From: Runella zeae DSM 19591
GTDB taxonomy: Bacteria > Bacteroidota > Bacteroidia > Cytophagales > Spirosomataceae
DNA length: 64,000 nucleotides
Direction of reading: 5' to 3'
NCBI RefSeq assembly: GCF_000423565.1
Contig: NZ_KE384037.1
Span: 422,934-486,933, forward strand
The notes under the pieces are model-generated. The model had not been told where the DNA came from. It worked only from the letters and a program-made list of their open reading frames with translations, and searched no databases. How positions within the stretch are numbered: position 1 is the first letter of the stretch; each line of letters starts with the position of its first letter. Below are positions 27,084-37,240 of this stretch, piece after piece. The translations under genes and the position numbers were made by a program.

Positions 27084-29192
27084 TTACAAAATCAATCCAG
27101 CGCGTTTGAGCATTGCTTCGGGCTTGGGCTCACGACCACGGAAACGCTTATAAAGTACCATTGGCTTCTCACTCCCTCCTCTTGAAAGTACGTTTTCGCG
27201 GAACGAAGTAGCTACTTCTTGGTTGAAAATACCTTTTTCTTTGAACAACTCAAAAGCGTCAGCGTCTAACACTTCCGACCATTTGTAGCTATAATAGCCC
27301 GCAGAGTAGCCGCCCGCAAAAATGTGACTAAACGCAGTACTCACGCTTATCCCTTCTACTTTTGGATAAATTTGAGCACCTACGTCGGCTTTTTCCTCAA
27401 TTTGCGCTACCGATTCGCCATTGGGTACGTTGCTGTGCCAAGCCATGTCAATCATTCCCAATCCTATTTGGCGTAGATTGGCTAGGCCCGCCATAAAGTT
27501 AGAACTAGCGCGGATTTTTTCGATGTATTCTTGGGGAATCACTTCGCCCGTTTGATAGTGTTTTGCAAACATCCGAAGTACTTCGGGCTCTTCCGCAAAG
27601 TTTTCCATGATTTGACTAGGAAGTTCTACAAAGTCCCACGCTACGCTTGTACCTGAGGTGGTTTGGTATTTGCCTTTAGCAAGCATCCCATGAAGGGCAT
27701 GACCAAACTCGTGAAACAAGGTAGTGACTTCATTAAAAGACAACAATGAAGGCTTGGTATCGGTAGGACGTGAGAAATTACAGACATTGACCACGTGAGG
27801 ACGATATTCAACGCCATTTTCTATCCATTGGTCTTGGACGCTGTTGTTCCACGCACCCGCACGCTTGCCCGCACGAGGGAAATAATCGCCGTACCATACC
27901 GCCAAAAACTTGCCATCTTTGTCAAAAACCTCATAAGCTTTCACTTCAGGGTGCCAGCCAGGGATGTTTTTGTTTTCTTTGAAACTAATACCGTATAGTT
28001 TGTTGGTCAGAGCAAAGATTCCGTCCAATACATTTTCGAGTTTGAAGTATGGTTTCAACAACTCATCGTTGATCGCGTATTTTTCTTTTTTCAGTTTCTC
28101 TGAATAGTACGAAACATCCCAACGCTGCAATTTATCTTCGGCGAATCCATTTTTCTTTGCGTAAGCCGTCAATTCGGCTAGTTCACGGGCAGCGGCAGGT
28201 TCGGCGTATTTTTTGACGTCATTCAAAAAATTGTTGACAATCTGCTTGCTGTTGGCCATACGCTCTTCCAAGATGTAATCGGCCCAAGTAGCGTAGCCGA
28301 GTAGCTTTGCTTTTTCATAACGAAGCTTTACAATTTGGGCGATGTTGTCTTTGTTATCGTTTTTGCTACCGTTGAATCCACGTCCGTTATAAGCCAAGAA
28401 AAGTTGTTTGCGTAAGTCGCGGTTGTCGGCGTACTGCATAAAAGGTCCGTAGCTTGGAGCATGTAGCGTAAACACCCAACCTTCTTTATTGAGACGTTTG
28501 GCAGCGGCCTTTGCAGCTTCTTTCACAAAATCGGGCAACCCTGCAAGGTCTTTTTCGTCGGTTACTACGAGCGAATATTCGTTGGTTTCGGCGAGGTTGT
28601 TTTCAGAAAATTTGATCGACAATTGCGACAATTCTTTGTTGATACCACGCAGTTTTTCTTTGTCAGCGGCGTTGAGATTGGCACCATTACGGGCAAAGCT
28701 TTTGTAGGTTTTTTCCAAAAGCATTGCACTTTCTGTATCAAGTTTGAGCTTATCGCGTTGATCCCACACTGCTTTTACACGCGCAAAAAGCTTGTCGTTG
28801 AGCGTAATATCATTGCCATATTCGGTAAGTAGCGGGGAGGCTTCGCGTACTGTTTTCTGGATTTCGGGGTTGGTTTCAGCCCCATTCAAATGAAACAATA
28901 TCGAACTGGCTTTGCCTACATTTTCGCCACCTTGCTCCAGCGCAATGATGGTATTTTCGAAAGTAGGTTTGGCTTTGTTGTCAACAATCGCATCAATTTC
29001 TTTCTTTCCTTGCGCCATTGCTTCTTTCAAAGCTGGCAAAAAATGTTCGGGTTTGATTTTGTCATAAGGGGCCGTTTGATGGGGGGTATCAAAGGGCTGT
29101 AAAAGTGGGTTTGAACTCATGTTACTGGTGTTTTGTGCAACGGCCATGCTACTGCTCAGCAGCAAGCCAAAAAATAGAGATTTGGTTTTCAT
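27084..29192 (-). CDS. M3-family metallopeptidase (Dcp / oligopeptidase A-like)
   Basis: A 702-aa zinc peptidase with a signal peptide (MKTKSLFFGLLLSSSMAVAQ) and the M3 motif HEFGHALHG in FNEVTTLFHEFGHALHGM. The upstream domain pattern (FDTPHQTAPYDKIKPEHFLPAL near residues 33-55) is that of peptidyl-dipeptidase Dcp and OpdA. It would cleave short peptides in the periplasm. It stands alone, divergent from nothing close, with a clear terminator. Choice between Dcp and OpdA is not settled by sequence alone. Confidence 0.92.
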   Translation of the reverse strand: MKTKSLFFGLLLSSSMAVAQNTSNMSSNPLLQPFDTPHQTAPYDKIKPEHFLPALKEAMAQGKKEIDAIVDNKAKPTFENTIIALEQGGENVGKASSILFHLNGAETNPEIQKTVREASPLLTEYGNDITLNDKLFARVKAVWDQRDKLKLDTESAMLLEKTYKSFARNGANLNAADKEKLRGINKELSQLSIKFSENNLAETNEYSLVVTDEKDLAGLPDFVKEAAKAAAKRLNKEGWVFTLHAPSYGPFMQYADNRDLRKQLFLAYNGRGFNGSKNDNKDNIAQIVKLRYEKAKLLGYATWADYILEERMANSKQIVNNFLNDVKKYAEPAAARELAELTAYAKKNGFAEDKLQRWDVSYYSEKLKKEKYAINDELLKPYFKLENVLDGIFALTNKLYGISFKENKNIPGWHPEVKAYEVFDKDGKFLAVWYGDYFPRAGKRAGAWNNSVQDQWIENGVEYRPHVVNVCNFSRPTDTKPSLLSFNEVTTLFHEFGHALHGMLAKGKYQTTSGTSVAWDFVELPSQIMENFAEEPEVLRMFAKHYQTGEVIPQEYIEKIRASSNFMAGLANLRQIGLGMIDMAWHSNVPNGESVAQIEEKADVGAQIYPKVEGISVSTAFSHIFAGGYSAGYYSYKWSEVLDADAFELFKEKGIFNQEVATSFRENVLSRGGSEKPMVLYKRFRGREPKPEAMLKRAGLIL

Positions 29193-29318
29193 GGGATGAA
29201 AGAACGGTTAGTTTTTAATGAAGTGGCAAGTTAATACTTGTATTCCAAAAATTCCTCCCCCAATTGAGGGGAGAGTATTTACCAAAACGGAAACAAATCT
29301 AAGCTAATTCCCTAACAA

Positions 29319-30023
29319 TCAAGAATCTTCTTTCAAAACATAACCCATTCCAGATTTGGTGTGAATAAGTTTGGTTTCAAAATCGCGGTCAATTTTTTTA
29401 CGTAAAAAATTGATATAAACCTCCACCACGTTTGTGCCGCTGTCGAAATTCATATCCCATACTTTTTCGGCAATGTCGGTTTTGGATACCACTCGGCCTT
29501 TGTTACGAATCAGGTATTCGAGCAAAGCCAACTCCTTGGGAGTGAGGTCAATAGTATGTCCTGCGCGTATTACGGTTTTGGTATCAGGGTTGATTTCAAG
29601 ATCGGCGATGCGAAGCAAGTTGCCACTCACGTTTTCGCCATCAGATTGAGAGCGTTTCAAAAACACATTGACCCTTGCCAGAAGTTCTCTGAAATCAAAG
29701 GGCTTTACGATATAGTCGTCGGCGCCTACATTGAAGCCTTCGATTTTATCATCTGCTTCGCCCAGAGCGGTTAGCATCAAAATCGGCACGTTGGGGTCGC
29801 GCTGCCGAATATTTTTACATACCTCATAGCCATTCATGGAGGGCAAGTTGATATCCAAAATCACTAAATCGAAGTGATGAGCAGCGGCAATTTTGCTACC
29901 TATCAGTCCATCATAGGCTACCTCGGTATCGTATCCTTTTTCGCGCAAGCCTTTACTGATGTTTTGAGCAATGCGTGAGTCATCCTCTACAATTAGGATT
30001 TTTTTTATTTCGCTGTTCATCAA
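29319..30023 (-). CDS. OmpR/PhoB-type response regulator
   Basis: A 234-aa regulator with receiver motifs VEDD, phospho-acceptor Asp57 (VILDINLP), LTA and VKPFDFREL, and a winged-helix output domain (DLTPKELALLEYLIRNKG, TNVVEVYINFLRKKID). No sensor kinase gene is adjacent; the next gene on the strand is the M3 peptidase, 126 bp away. Orphan regulator of unknown target. Confidence 0.92.
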   Translation of the reverse strand: MMNSEIKKILIVEDDSRIAQNISKGLREKGYDTEVAYDGLIGSKIAAAHHFDLVILDINLPSMNGYEVCKNIRQRDPNVPILMLTALGEADDKIEGFNVGADDYIVKPFDFRELLARVNVFLKRSQSDGENVSGNLLRIADLEINPDTKTVIRAGHTIDLTPKELALLEYLIRNKGRVVSKTDIAEKVWDMNFDSGTNVVEVYINFLRKKIDRDFETKLIHTKSGMGYVLKEDS

Positions 30024-30233
30024 TTAGGCTGTCATATATTAGTTAACAATCCACTTTATTTTTTATTTACAAAAACGCCCGACTTAGTATCGTCCATCCT
30101 TCTATAGAGAATTCATTTGACCTCACAATAGTTTCCGTACATTCTACATCCTTTAGCATTTTTTATACGGTAAATATAACGAGTTTTGTCAGAAATTAGT
30201 TGTTTTGAAGTCATTCCTCAAACGCTCCACAAT

Positions 30234-31079
30234 ATGCAATTACACGTTATAGACGCAGGGCATTTCAAACTCGACGGCGGCGCGATGTTTGGTGTAGTAC
30301 CCAAAACCATTTGGAATCGAATGATTCCTGCCGACGAAAACAATCTTTGTAGCTGGGATATGCGGTGTTTGCTCATTGAAGACGGCAATCGTCTAATGCT
30401 AGTAGATACCGGTATGGGCAACAAACAAGACCCCAAATGGCAGGCTTACTACTACCGCCACGGCGAAGGAGATTTGGTAAAATCAATACAGAAAGCAGGC
30501 TTTGGAGTAGACCAAGTTACGGATGTTATTTTTTCGCATTTACATTTTGACCACTGCGGGGGTGGGGTCGAATGGAAAGCCGACCGTTCGGGCTACCAAA
30601 CTACTTTCCCCACAGCTCAGTATTGGACACACTCGGACCACTGGAACACTGCTAATTTTCCAAACGCTCGCGAAAAAGCTACTTTTTTCAAGGAAAATAT
30701 TTTACCGATTCAGGAGGCAGGACAGCTTCGATTTTCGGACCAAATTGAAAATCCTTTTGGCTCCCACGTTACCCCTATTTACGTAGATGGGCATACCGAA
30801 AAAATGACCATGCTCAAAATAGCCTACAAAGGTCAAACGGTGGTGTTTATGGCAGATACGATTCCGTCGCACGCGCATCTGCCACTGCCTTATGTGATGG
30901 GCTATGATGTAAGACCGCTCGAAACGATGAAAGAAAAAGAAACACTTTTAAAAGAAGCCTTGGAACATAACTATCTGCTCTTTTTTGACCATGACCCACT
31001 CTTTGACTGCTGCACGGTAGAAATAACCGAAAAAGGGATTAGAGCCAAAGACAAAGGGTTGTTGCGAGATTTTATATAA
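30234..31079 (+). CDS. MBL-fold metallo-hydrolase
   Basis: A 281-aa metallo-beta-lactamase-fold hydrolase with the HxHxDH motif in FSHLHFDHCGG and later YVDGHTEKM and MADTIPSHAH metal ligands, giving a dinuclear site. Related to lactonase and phosphodiesterase-type MBL proteins; substrate unknown. I start at the ATG at 30234 (MQLHVIDAGHFKL), matching the fold's first strand; an upstream TTG at 30186 would add 16 residues. It ends in a hairpin shared with the convergent YceI gene. Confidence 0.88.
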   Translation: MQLHVIDAGHFKLDGGAMFGVVPKTIWNRMIPADENNLCSWDMRCLLIEDGNRLMLVDTGMGNKQDPKWQAYYYRHGEGDLVKSIQKAGFGVDQVTDVIFSHLHFDHCGGGVEWKADRSGYQTTFPTAQYWTHSDHWNTANFPNAREKATFFKENILPIQEAGQLRFSDQIENPFGSHVTPIYVDGHTEKMTMLKIAYKGQTVVFMADTIPSHAHLPLPYVMGYDVRPLETMKEKETLLKEALEHNYLLFFDHDPLFDCCTVEITEKGIRAKDKGLLRDFI

Positions 31080-31116
31080 AAAAATTCCCTCTCCTTGCAG
31101 GGAGGGAATTTTTTTA
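31080..31116. terminator. Bidirectional terminator between MBL and YceI genes
   Basis: AAAAAATTCCCTC (31080-31092) pairs with GAGGGAATTTTTT (31103-31115), 13-bp arms, 10-nt loop, with T runs on both strands. Confidence 0.85.
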
Positions 31117-31136
31117 AACTAATTTTTAAGAGATAC

Positions 31137-31700
31137 CTATTGTTGTTCAAACTCGCCGACAGCTCTGAGTTCTACATCTTCACCCACTACGGCGGCGGGC
31201 ATACCACCTACACCAAAGTCAGTGCGTTTGATAGTACCTGTGATTTTGAAACCTGCTTTGGGCTTCTGAGTGCGCATATTTTTGCCCATACCAAGGAGCG
31301 TCATCTCCAAAGTCACAGGTTTGGTAACGCCTTTTAAGGTCAAGTCGCCCGTTAGTTTGTATTTTTTAGCATCTACTTTTGAAATAGAAGTGCTTTTAAA
31401 AGTCAGTTTTGGATGTTTCTCTACGTCAAATCCACTCGCACCTTTGAGGTCTTTGTCGCGATTTTCGTTATCGGTATTAAGGCTATTGACATCAGCCGAT
31501 ACTTCAAAAACGGCATCCGAAAAATCTTCTTTGGAAGATTTGATAGTAGCATCAAAAGTTTTGAAGTTGCCATCTACTTCCGAAATCATCAAGTGCGTTA
31601 CCGTAAAGCCTAATTTCGAGTGAGCCTTATCGACATTCCAAGTTTGCGCAAAAGAGGCAAATGACACCAAAAAGGCCGCTACAAAAGTGATTTTTTTCAT
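31137..31700 (-). CDS. YceI-family periplasmic protein
   Basis: A 187-aa protein with a signal peptide (MKKITFVAAFLVSFASFAQ) and the YceI lipocalin-like pattern: WNVDKAHSKLGFTVTHLM, FDVEKHPKLTFKSTSI, YKLTGDLTLKGVTKPV. Such proteins bind polyisoprenoid-type lipids, by family analogy with TT1927b. It lies after hisF on the strand but with a 144-bp gap. Function inferred at family level. Confidence 0.93.
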   Translation of the reverse strand: MKKITFVAAFLVSFASFAQTWNVDKAHSKLGFTVTHLMISEVDGNFKTFDATIKSSKEDFSDAVFEVSADVNSLNTDNENRDKDLKGASGFDVEKHPKLTFKSTSISKVDAKKYKLTGDLTLKGVTKPVTLEMTLLGMGKNMRTQKPKAGFKITGTIKRTDFGVGGMPAAVVGEDVELRAVGEFEQQ

Positions 31701-31844
31701 TGGTTATACAGGTTTTGTGATAAAATAGGAAAAAATTGTAATGTGCAAATCAAGCACAATATACGTTTTATCTTCTCGACAAATCGACTATTTCACAAAA
31801 TACCTCTGCCATTTGCCAAAATAAAGGTGTAGTTACATTTATTT

Positions 31845-32630
31845 TTAGCGCGACATTCTCATCGCAATACCTTGATCGCGGAGGTATGTTTTAAGGACAG
31901 GAATATCGATTTCTTTGAAATGGAAAATACTTGCCGCCAAACCAGCATCTGCATATCCTGCCGTAAAAACATCATAGAAATGAGCCATTGTACCTGCTCC
32001 ACCCGAAGCAATCACGGGAATATTGGCCGCTGACGAAATCGCCGCAGTGAGCTCTAAGGCAAAACCATTTTTGGTACCATCGGTGTCCATCGATGTTAGT
32101 AAAATCTCGCCAGCGCCTCTTTCTTCTACTTCTTTGGCCCAAGCCAAGGTGCGGAGTTCGGTAGGTTTGCGGCCACCATGTGTATGCACAATGTCAATCA
32201 TTTCTTCGCCATTTTCGGTCTGAACAGCGATACGGCGTGTATCTATTGCCACCACAATACACTGACTTCCAAACTCTAACGCCAACTCATTGATAAGACC
32301 GGGATTGCGTACTGCGGCCGAATTGATAGAGACTTTATCAGCTCCTGCATTGAGCAAGGCCGATACATCGGCTTTAGAAGAGATACCCCCTCCTACGGTA
32401 AAGGGGATATTGATGGTATGCGCCACCCGACGAACCAACTCCAAAAGTGTGCTACGCCCCTCAACCGTGGCCGTAATATCCAAAAACACCAATTCGTCGG
32501 CACCTTGTTCGGCATAGATAGCGGCAAGCTCTACGGCGTCGCCGGCATCGCGGAGGTTCACAAAATTAACGCCTTTGACGGTGCGTCCATCTTTTACATC
32601 CAAACAAGGGATGATACGTTTTGTAAGCAT
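31845..32630 (-). CDS. hisF: Imidazole glycerol phosphate synthase subunit HisF
   Basis: The 261-aa cyclase subunit of the glutaminase-synthase complex of histidine biosynthesis. Catalytic Asp11 ([10 protein letters not shown]) and the second Asp in VVAIDTRR are present, with the loop TSMDTDGTK and the half-barrel repeats ([17 protein letters not shown]). It starts 8 bp after the GNAT gene. No other his biosynthetic gene is adjacent, so it must partner with a HisH encoded elsewhere. The next gene, yceI, is unrelated. Confidence 0.97.
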   Translation of the reverse strand: MLTKRIIPCLDVKDGRTVKGVNFVNLRDAGDAVELAAIYAEQGADELVFLDITATVEGRSTLLELVRRVAHTINIPFTVGGGISSKADVSALLNAGADKVSINSAAVRNPGLINELALEFGSQCIVVAIDTRRIAVQTENGEEMIDIVHTHGGRKPTELRTLAWAKEVEERGAGEILLTSMDTDGTKNGFALELTAAISSAANIPVIASGGAGTMAHFYDVFTAGYADAGLAASIFHFKEIDIPVLKTYLRDQGIAMRMSR

Positions 32631-32638
32631 AAGGGTAC

Positions 32639-33097
32639 TTAATATTTCGTAAAGTTTACTTTTTCCATCATCCGTTCGGGGCGAGCCAAAGCCGTAAACC
32701 CATACTGCTCATACAGCCCGTGGGCATCGGCTGTAGCCAACGACCATTTCCTAAATCCCTGAAATTCGGGGGTTTGATTAAAGATACAATCCATTAGCCA
32801 TTTCGATAGCCCTTGTCCACGGTATGCTTCCAGCACAAATACATCTGCCAAATAGCCATAGGTCGCAAAATCAGTCACCACCCGCGCAAAGCCAATTTGA
32901 TGCTCCCCTTCATAGACGCCATACACCACCGAATTTTGTATCGAACGCTCAATCACAGCGCGGGGAATGTTTTCGGCCCAGTACGACTGCGATGAGAGAT
33001 AATTGTGAATCAAATCAATGTCTAACTTTGATTTGTCGGTAGAAATCAAAAAGGGTTCTTTTGAAAACTCATAGAGGAAAGAATCGAGCAAAGACAT
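32639..33097 (-). CDS. GNAT-family N-acetyltransferase
   Basis: A 152-aa acetyltransferase from the ATG at 33097 ([11 protein letters not shown]); a longer in-frame start at 33169 adds 24 residues that do not look conserved. Acetyl-CoA binding is seen in [16 protein letters not shown] (RGQGxG/S) and the substrate strand [16 protein letters not shown]. Its 3' end is 8 bp from hisF, so they likely share a transcript. Substrate unknown. Confidence 0.85.
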   Translation of the reverse strand: MSLLDSFLYEFSKEPFLISTDKSKLDIDLIHNYLSSQSYWAENIPRAVIERSIQNSVVYGVYEGEHQIGFARVVTDFATYGYLADVFVLEAYRGQGLSKWLMDCIFNQTPEFQGFRKWSLATADAHGLYEQYGFTALARPERMMEKVNFTKY

Positions 33098-33190
33098 GGT
33101 TTGGTGAACATAATGATACCGCAAAGAACTGAAAAAAAGGTGGTATTCCCCAACGGGCTTACTTGTCAATTTTTCTTTGTAATCTCTGTC

Positions 33191-33877
33191 TTAATTTTGG
33201 CTTAATGACTCTTTCCTTTGTCCAAAATTCTGCACAAAACGCCCGTAAGGGGCTTTGCAAGTTTGGTAAGGTTTTTTTGAAAGACGAGCCGCACAGCCCA
33301 TGTGTGTAAAAGTAGAATCTAACATAGCCCGACGGTGAGGCGGAGAATTGATCCATTCATCAACCGCGTATTGAGCAAATTTTTCATAGGTATAAGGGTA
33401 AAAAAGATGTTTGGAATCACAATCCATGTACTCAAAACTACCGTCTCTTTTGCGGCGACAGCAATACTGCTCAGGGGTATCTATTACTTGGTATTGGCCT
33501 ATGTTTTCGGATTTTCGTGGAAACTCCCACGTATGAAAACCTACTCTTTCATTGAGTGTAGCAAGGGCTGGACTGTAAGGATGATTGTGTCCATAAAAGT
33601 CCATCTGAATCATATCTTTCGCAAAATTTTGGGCAGATAGATGCAGTCCCACCGCATAACTTAGGGGTTTTAAGCCTCTATTTATCCGTTCTTGATTTGT
33701 CAAATGAAAAATCGTAGCATCAAGAAGCTCATAGTCGGGCTCGTAGACATTGATGGGCTGTTGCAAAACACGCAAACGAACAAACTCTTCCGAAGAAAGC
33801 CGATGATAATCCAAAGGTTTGGATTGAAAAGCACTTTCAATAAAAATGAGAAGTAAAAAAACAATCATCCGACCCAT
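33191..33877 (-). CDS. Secreted CAP-domain (SCP/PR-1-like) protein
   Basis: A 228-aa protein with an N-terminal signal or anchor (MGRMIVFLLLIFIESAFQ). CAP-domain features: NQERINRGLKPL, HLSAQNFAKDM, FYGHNHP, SENIGQY, EWINSPPHRRAML and FVQNFG, with the paired His residues seen in the CAP cavity. Bacterial CAP proteins are secreted, of various roles. Six cysteines lie in the middle and end, suggesting disulfides. It precedes the GNAT gene on the same strand. Confidence 0.88.
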   Translation of the reverse strand: MGRMIVFLLLIFIESAFQSKPLDYHRLSSEEFVRLRVLQQPINVYEPDYELLDATIFHLTNQERINRGLKPLSYAVGLHLSAQNFAKDMIQMDFYGHNHPYSPALATLNERVGFHTWEFPRKSENIGQYQVIDTPEQYCCRRKRDGSFEYMDCDSKHLFYPYTYEKFAQYAVDEWINSPPHRRAMLDSTFTHMGCAARLSKKPYQTCKAPYGRFVQNFGQRKESLSQN

Positions 33878-34260
33878 GGCTATACTGTATTTTTTTACAT
33901 ATAAAATCTAAAAATAATCAATTTTCGTCAATAAAAACATTTTATAAAAACCCCTGATGATGGTAAAACAAGCAAAAATCTTTGAAGGTTTTTGTGACAT
34001 CAAAAAAACGTAATCTACTGACAATCAAAAAACACCTTATAATTATAGTCATTTTTAGGTTATCAAATCACTTTTCAAACACTGAGCTTGGCTTTTTGTG
34101 GTAACTTTGCACCTTCAAAAGTGAAGGCTTGTTTTGGAATCAATATTTAGAAGCCCCGAAAGTATCAATCATTTCTGAAATTCATTGATTACCAACGCTT
34201 TTCTAAAGAAAAGCCATTCTCAAACAATCCAACAAAAACAACCAATATTTACAAAACTTC
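33878..34260. other. 383-bp gap upstream of gltX
   Basis: No coding frame seen. A -7 element TAACTTTG at 34102-34109 probably starts the gltX transcript, giving a leader of about 145 nt that opens with a small hairpin (CCTTC/GAAGG near 34112-34127). No recognisable T-box or riboswitch. Confidence 0.5.
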
Positions 34261-35772
34261 ATGTCAGTAAGAGTTCGTTTTGCTCCTAGTCCTACCGGCC
34301 CTCTTCATATTGGAGGGGTTCGTACGGCTTTATACAATTATTTGTTTGCCCGCAAAAATGGCGGCAAGATGCTTCTTCGCATCGAAGATACCGACCAAAA
34401 CCGCTACGTACCAGGCGCCGAAGCCTATATTTTGGAAGCCTTGGCCTGGATAGGTATCCAAATCGACGAAGGACAAGGCGTAGGCGGCCCCCACGCCCCT
34501 TATCGTCAGTCTGAGCGTAAAGAGATGTATCGCCAATACGCCGAACAACTCATAGCGGCAGGCAAGGCTTATTATGCTTTTGATACCGCCGACGAAATCG
34601 AAGCCATGCGCAAACGCCTCGAAGAGGCAGGAGCTGATGCCGCCCAATACAACGCCATCACGCGTCTTCAAATGACAAATTCGCTCACATTGTCGGCTGA
34701 GGAAGTACAACAACGCATTGCCAAGGGCGACCCTTACGTAATTAGGATCAAAATCGACCCCAAACAAGAAATTCGTTTCAAAGACATCATTCGCGAGTGG
34801 GTATCGGTACATGCTTCTACGCTGGACGATAAAGTGCTTCTTAAATCAGACGGTATGCCTACCTACCATTTGGCCAATATCGTAGATGACCATTTGATGG
34901 AAATCACGCACGTTATCAGAGGAGAAGAGTGGCTTCCGTCGGCACCATTGCACGTGTTGATGTACCAATATTTTGGCTGGAAAGCCCCCCAATTTGCGCA
35001 TTTGCCGCTTTTGCTCAAGCCCGAAGGCAATGGCAAACTCTCCAAACGAGATGCCGATTTGGGTGGATTTCCGATATTTCCGCTCCAATGGACCGACCCC
35101 AATACGGGTATAGTGGCTAGAGGCTTCCGCGAAGATGGCTACCTCAAAGATGCCGTTGTGAACTTCTTGGCTTTTTTAGGCTGGAATCCCGGCACCGACC
35201 AAGAGCTATTTAGCATGGACCAACTCATCGAAGCCTTTTCGCTAGAGCGTATCCATAAAGCAGGGGCACGTTTTGATATTACCAAAGCCAAGTGGTTTAA
35301 TCAGCAATACCTAAAAGCCACTTCCAACGAAGCATTGGGTGAAATCCTCCAAAGCAGTGGCCAATGGCCCGCAGATACTTCCTTGGATTTAGACAAAGTG
35401 GTGGCCCTCATGAAAGACCGCGTCACTTTCCCGCAGGAAATTTTGAGCGAAGCCGCGTTTTTGTTTACGCCTCCTGCTACTTACGAAGAAGCCGTGGCAA
35501 CTAGCAAATGGAATGCTGATGCCCAAAAGGCCGTTGCGGCTTACATAGAAGACCTTAAAATATTTGAAGGTGATTTCTTAGCAGAATCTGCCAAGGCAAT
35601 TTGGGCCGCTGCGGCAGAGCGTGTAGGGGTGAAGATGGGCAAGGTAATGCAAGCCTTGCGCTTGGCCGTAACAGGCGCTGGACATGGTCCAGATTTGATG
35701 CTTACTATGGAAATTTTAGGAAAACAAGAAGTCATCACTCGCTTGGAAAAAGCACTAGCCACTTTATCATAA
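34261..35772 (+). CDS. gltX: Glutamate-tRNA ligase
   Basis: Class I aminoacyl-tRNA synthetase charging tRNA(Glu), 503 aa. HIGH-type motif in APSPTGPLHIGG, KMSKS-type in GKLSKRDAD. The catalytic core (IEDTDQNRYVPG) and the C-terminal anticodon-binding domain are complete. It begins a two-gene run with the PHP phosphatase, 7 bp downstream. Its leader is long (see the gap upstream). Confidence 0.97.
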   Translation: MSVRVRFAPSPTGPLHIGGVRTALYNYLFARKNGGKMLLRIEDTDQNRYVPGAEAYILEALAWIGIQIDEGQGVGGPHAPYRQSERKEMYRQYAEQLIAAGKAYYAFDTADEIEAMRKRLEEAGADAAQYNAITRLQMTNSLTLSAEEVQQRIAKGDPYVIRIKIDPKQEIRFKDIIREWVSVHASTLDDKVLLKSDGMPTYHLANIVDDHLMEITHVIRGEEWLPSAPLHVLMYQYFGWKAPQFAHLPLLLKPEGNGKLSKRDADLGGFPIFPLQWTDPNTGIVARGFREDGYLKDAVVNFLAFLGWNPGTDQELFSMDQLIEAFSLERIHKAGARFDITKAKWFNQQYLKATSNEALGEILQSSGQWPADTSLDLDKVVALMKDRVTFPQEILSEAAFLFTPPATYEEAVATSKWNADAQKAVAAYIEDLKIFEGDFLAESAKAIWAAAAERVGVKMGKVMQALRLAVTGAGHGPDLMLTMEILGKQEVITRLEKALATLS

Positions 35773-35779
35773 TCATCAT

Positions 35780-36619
35780 ATGCTTACCAATTACCACAGT
35801 CACAGCCATTATTGTGACGGCAAAGGTTCGTTGGAAGAACAAGTACAAGGCGCGATAGCTCAGGGGCTTCGCGCCTTTGGGTTTTCGTCGCATTGCCCCG
35901 TTTGGTTCGACAATCAATGGAGCATGAAAGCCGAGCGCCTACCCCAATACCTGGCCGAAACCCAAGCCCTCAAACTCAAATACGCCGACCAAATCGAGCT
36001 TTATCAAGGGCTTGAAGTCGATTTTATCCCCAATGACCCCGGTCTACAACCCCTTGGCCCCAGTCATTTTCCGACGCTTGACTACTGCGTAGGTTCGGTT
36101 CACTACGTAGGTCTTAATCAGTTTGGGCAGCCTTGGGAAATAGACGGTAGCTCGGTGGAGTTTTTAGCTTGTCTCGACAGCTTGTATCATTCAGATATTC
36201 AGTCGGTTATTAAAAAATATTACGGCATCATCCGACAAATGGTCGAAACCGACCCACCACAAGTAGTGGGGCATTTGGACAAAATCAAAATGCACAATGA
36301 AGCGCGATTGTTGTTTGAAGAAACAGAAGCATGGTACGTAGAAGAAGTAGAACAAACGCTTCAAACGATTCAAAAGGCGGGATTGATTGTGGAAATCAAC
36401 ACCCGTGGCAATTACAAACGCGGCCTAGATCTATACCCTTCGGGCTGGATTATCAAACGAATGAAAGACTTAAATATCCCTATTTGTATCAACTCCGATA
36501 GCCATCGTCCAGAGGAAATTACGGCTTCTTATTCCTTGGCATTCGCCACGGCCAAAGAAGCAGGCTATGAAGAAATGCGGGTATTGTTGGGAGGAAAATG
36601 GCAAAATGTGGGCCTCTAG
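35780..36619 (+). CDS. PHP-domain histidinol-phosphatase (HisJ family)
   Basis: A 279-aa PHP hydrolase. HSHSHYCDG is the PHP motif 1, FSSHCP motif 2, then GLEVDF, GSVHY and the late NSDSHRPEEI. This order is that of HisJ-type histidinol-phosphatases, which dephosphorylate L-histidinol phosphate in histidine biosynthesis. It follows gltX with 7 bp between. An alternative is another PHP phosphoesterase; the presence of hisF 3 kb away gives slight context support. Confidence 0.85.
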   Translation: MLTNYHSHSHYCDGKGSLEEQVQGAIAQGLRAFGFSSHCPVWFDNQWSMKAERLPQYLAETQALKLKYADQIELYQGLEVDFIPNDPGLQPLGPSHFPTLDYCVGSVHYVGLNQFGQPWEIDGSSVEFLACLDSLYHSDIQSVIKKYYGIIRQMVETDPPQVVGHLDKIKMHNEARLLFEETEAWYVEEVEQTLQTIQKAGLIVEINTRGNYKRGLDLYPSGWIIKRMKDLNIPICINSDSHRPEEITASYSLAFATAKEAGYEEMRVLLGGKWQNVGL

Positions 36620-36626
36620 CGCAGTT

Positions 36627-37106
36627 TTAGTGCCCAAAGGAGTATTGAATAGTGTAGGTTTTGCCCTCATCTTTAAAAGTTTCCATTACTTTCAATGAAG
36701 TAGCACTCAGTTCTTGAATACTCCAAACAAAATTGTTGTTGCTCTTCCCATCCTTTCCCTGCTCGATGATTCTAATGGAAGCTTCTTGATTTTCAAATTT
36801 CCAAGTTCCTTGGGCATAAATCTGCGAATCTCCAATGTTGCATATGGTAGCGCCTTCGTCGTGGGTAAATTTGCTCCCTACCGAAAACACCCAAATATCA
36901 TCGCGCCAACACTCGGGAGTCCTCGTAAAATAATCATCTCCGATCAAAACCCCTATGCTAAAAATATCATAAGAAGGCGAAATAGTGCCTCCTACCCATT
37001 TCCATTTTTGGGAAGTCAACAGTTCAATTTTTGAAGGAATCGGCGCTTCTTTCTGACACGAAAGCAGCGACAGTAAGCAAATAAGTATGAGTAAATTTTT
37101 CTTCAT
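36627..37106 (-). CDS. Lipocalin-like lipoprotein of unknown function
   Basis: A 159-aa predicted lipoprotein: signal MKKNLLILICLLSLLSC with lipobox LLSC. The mature part has KIELLTSQKWKWVGG and a terminal pattern (WSIQELSATSLKVME) resembling the lipocalin-like DUF lipoproteins of Bacteroidota. No active site seen. It ends 7 bp from the convergent PHP gene. Confidence 0.75.
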   Translation of the reverse strand: MKKNLLILICLLSLLSCQKEAPIPSKIELLTSQKWKWVGGTISPSYDIFSIGVLIGDDYFTRTPECWRDDIWVFSVGSKFTHDEGATICNIGDSQIYAQGTWKFENQEASIRIIEQGKDGKSNNNFVWSIQELSATSLKVMETFKDEGKTYTIQYSFGH

Positions 37107-37163
37107 GTTGGTAAAGGTTCAGATGGTGTTATCAATCTCCTACTCCTTCTACTTCACACTAAA

Positions 37164-37230
37164 ACCACCTCATAGTCAATCATCTTCAAACAAATCTAGG
37201 TTTTTATTTGGAGGATTACAATGAGGTGGT
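37164..37230 (-). terminator. Hairpin downstream of the HTH regulator gene
   Basis: ACCACCTCAT (37164-37173) and ATGAGGTGGT (37221-37230) form a 10-bp stem with a partly self-pairing 47-nt loop; on the minus strand it is followed by TTTTAG. Plausible terminator. Confidence 0.5.
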
Positions 37231-37240
37231 CAAAGAAAAA

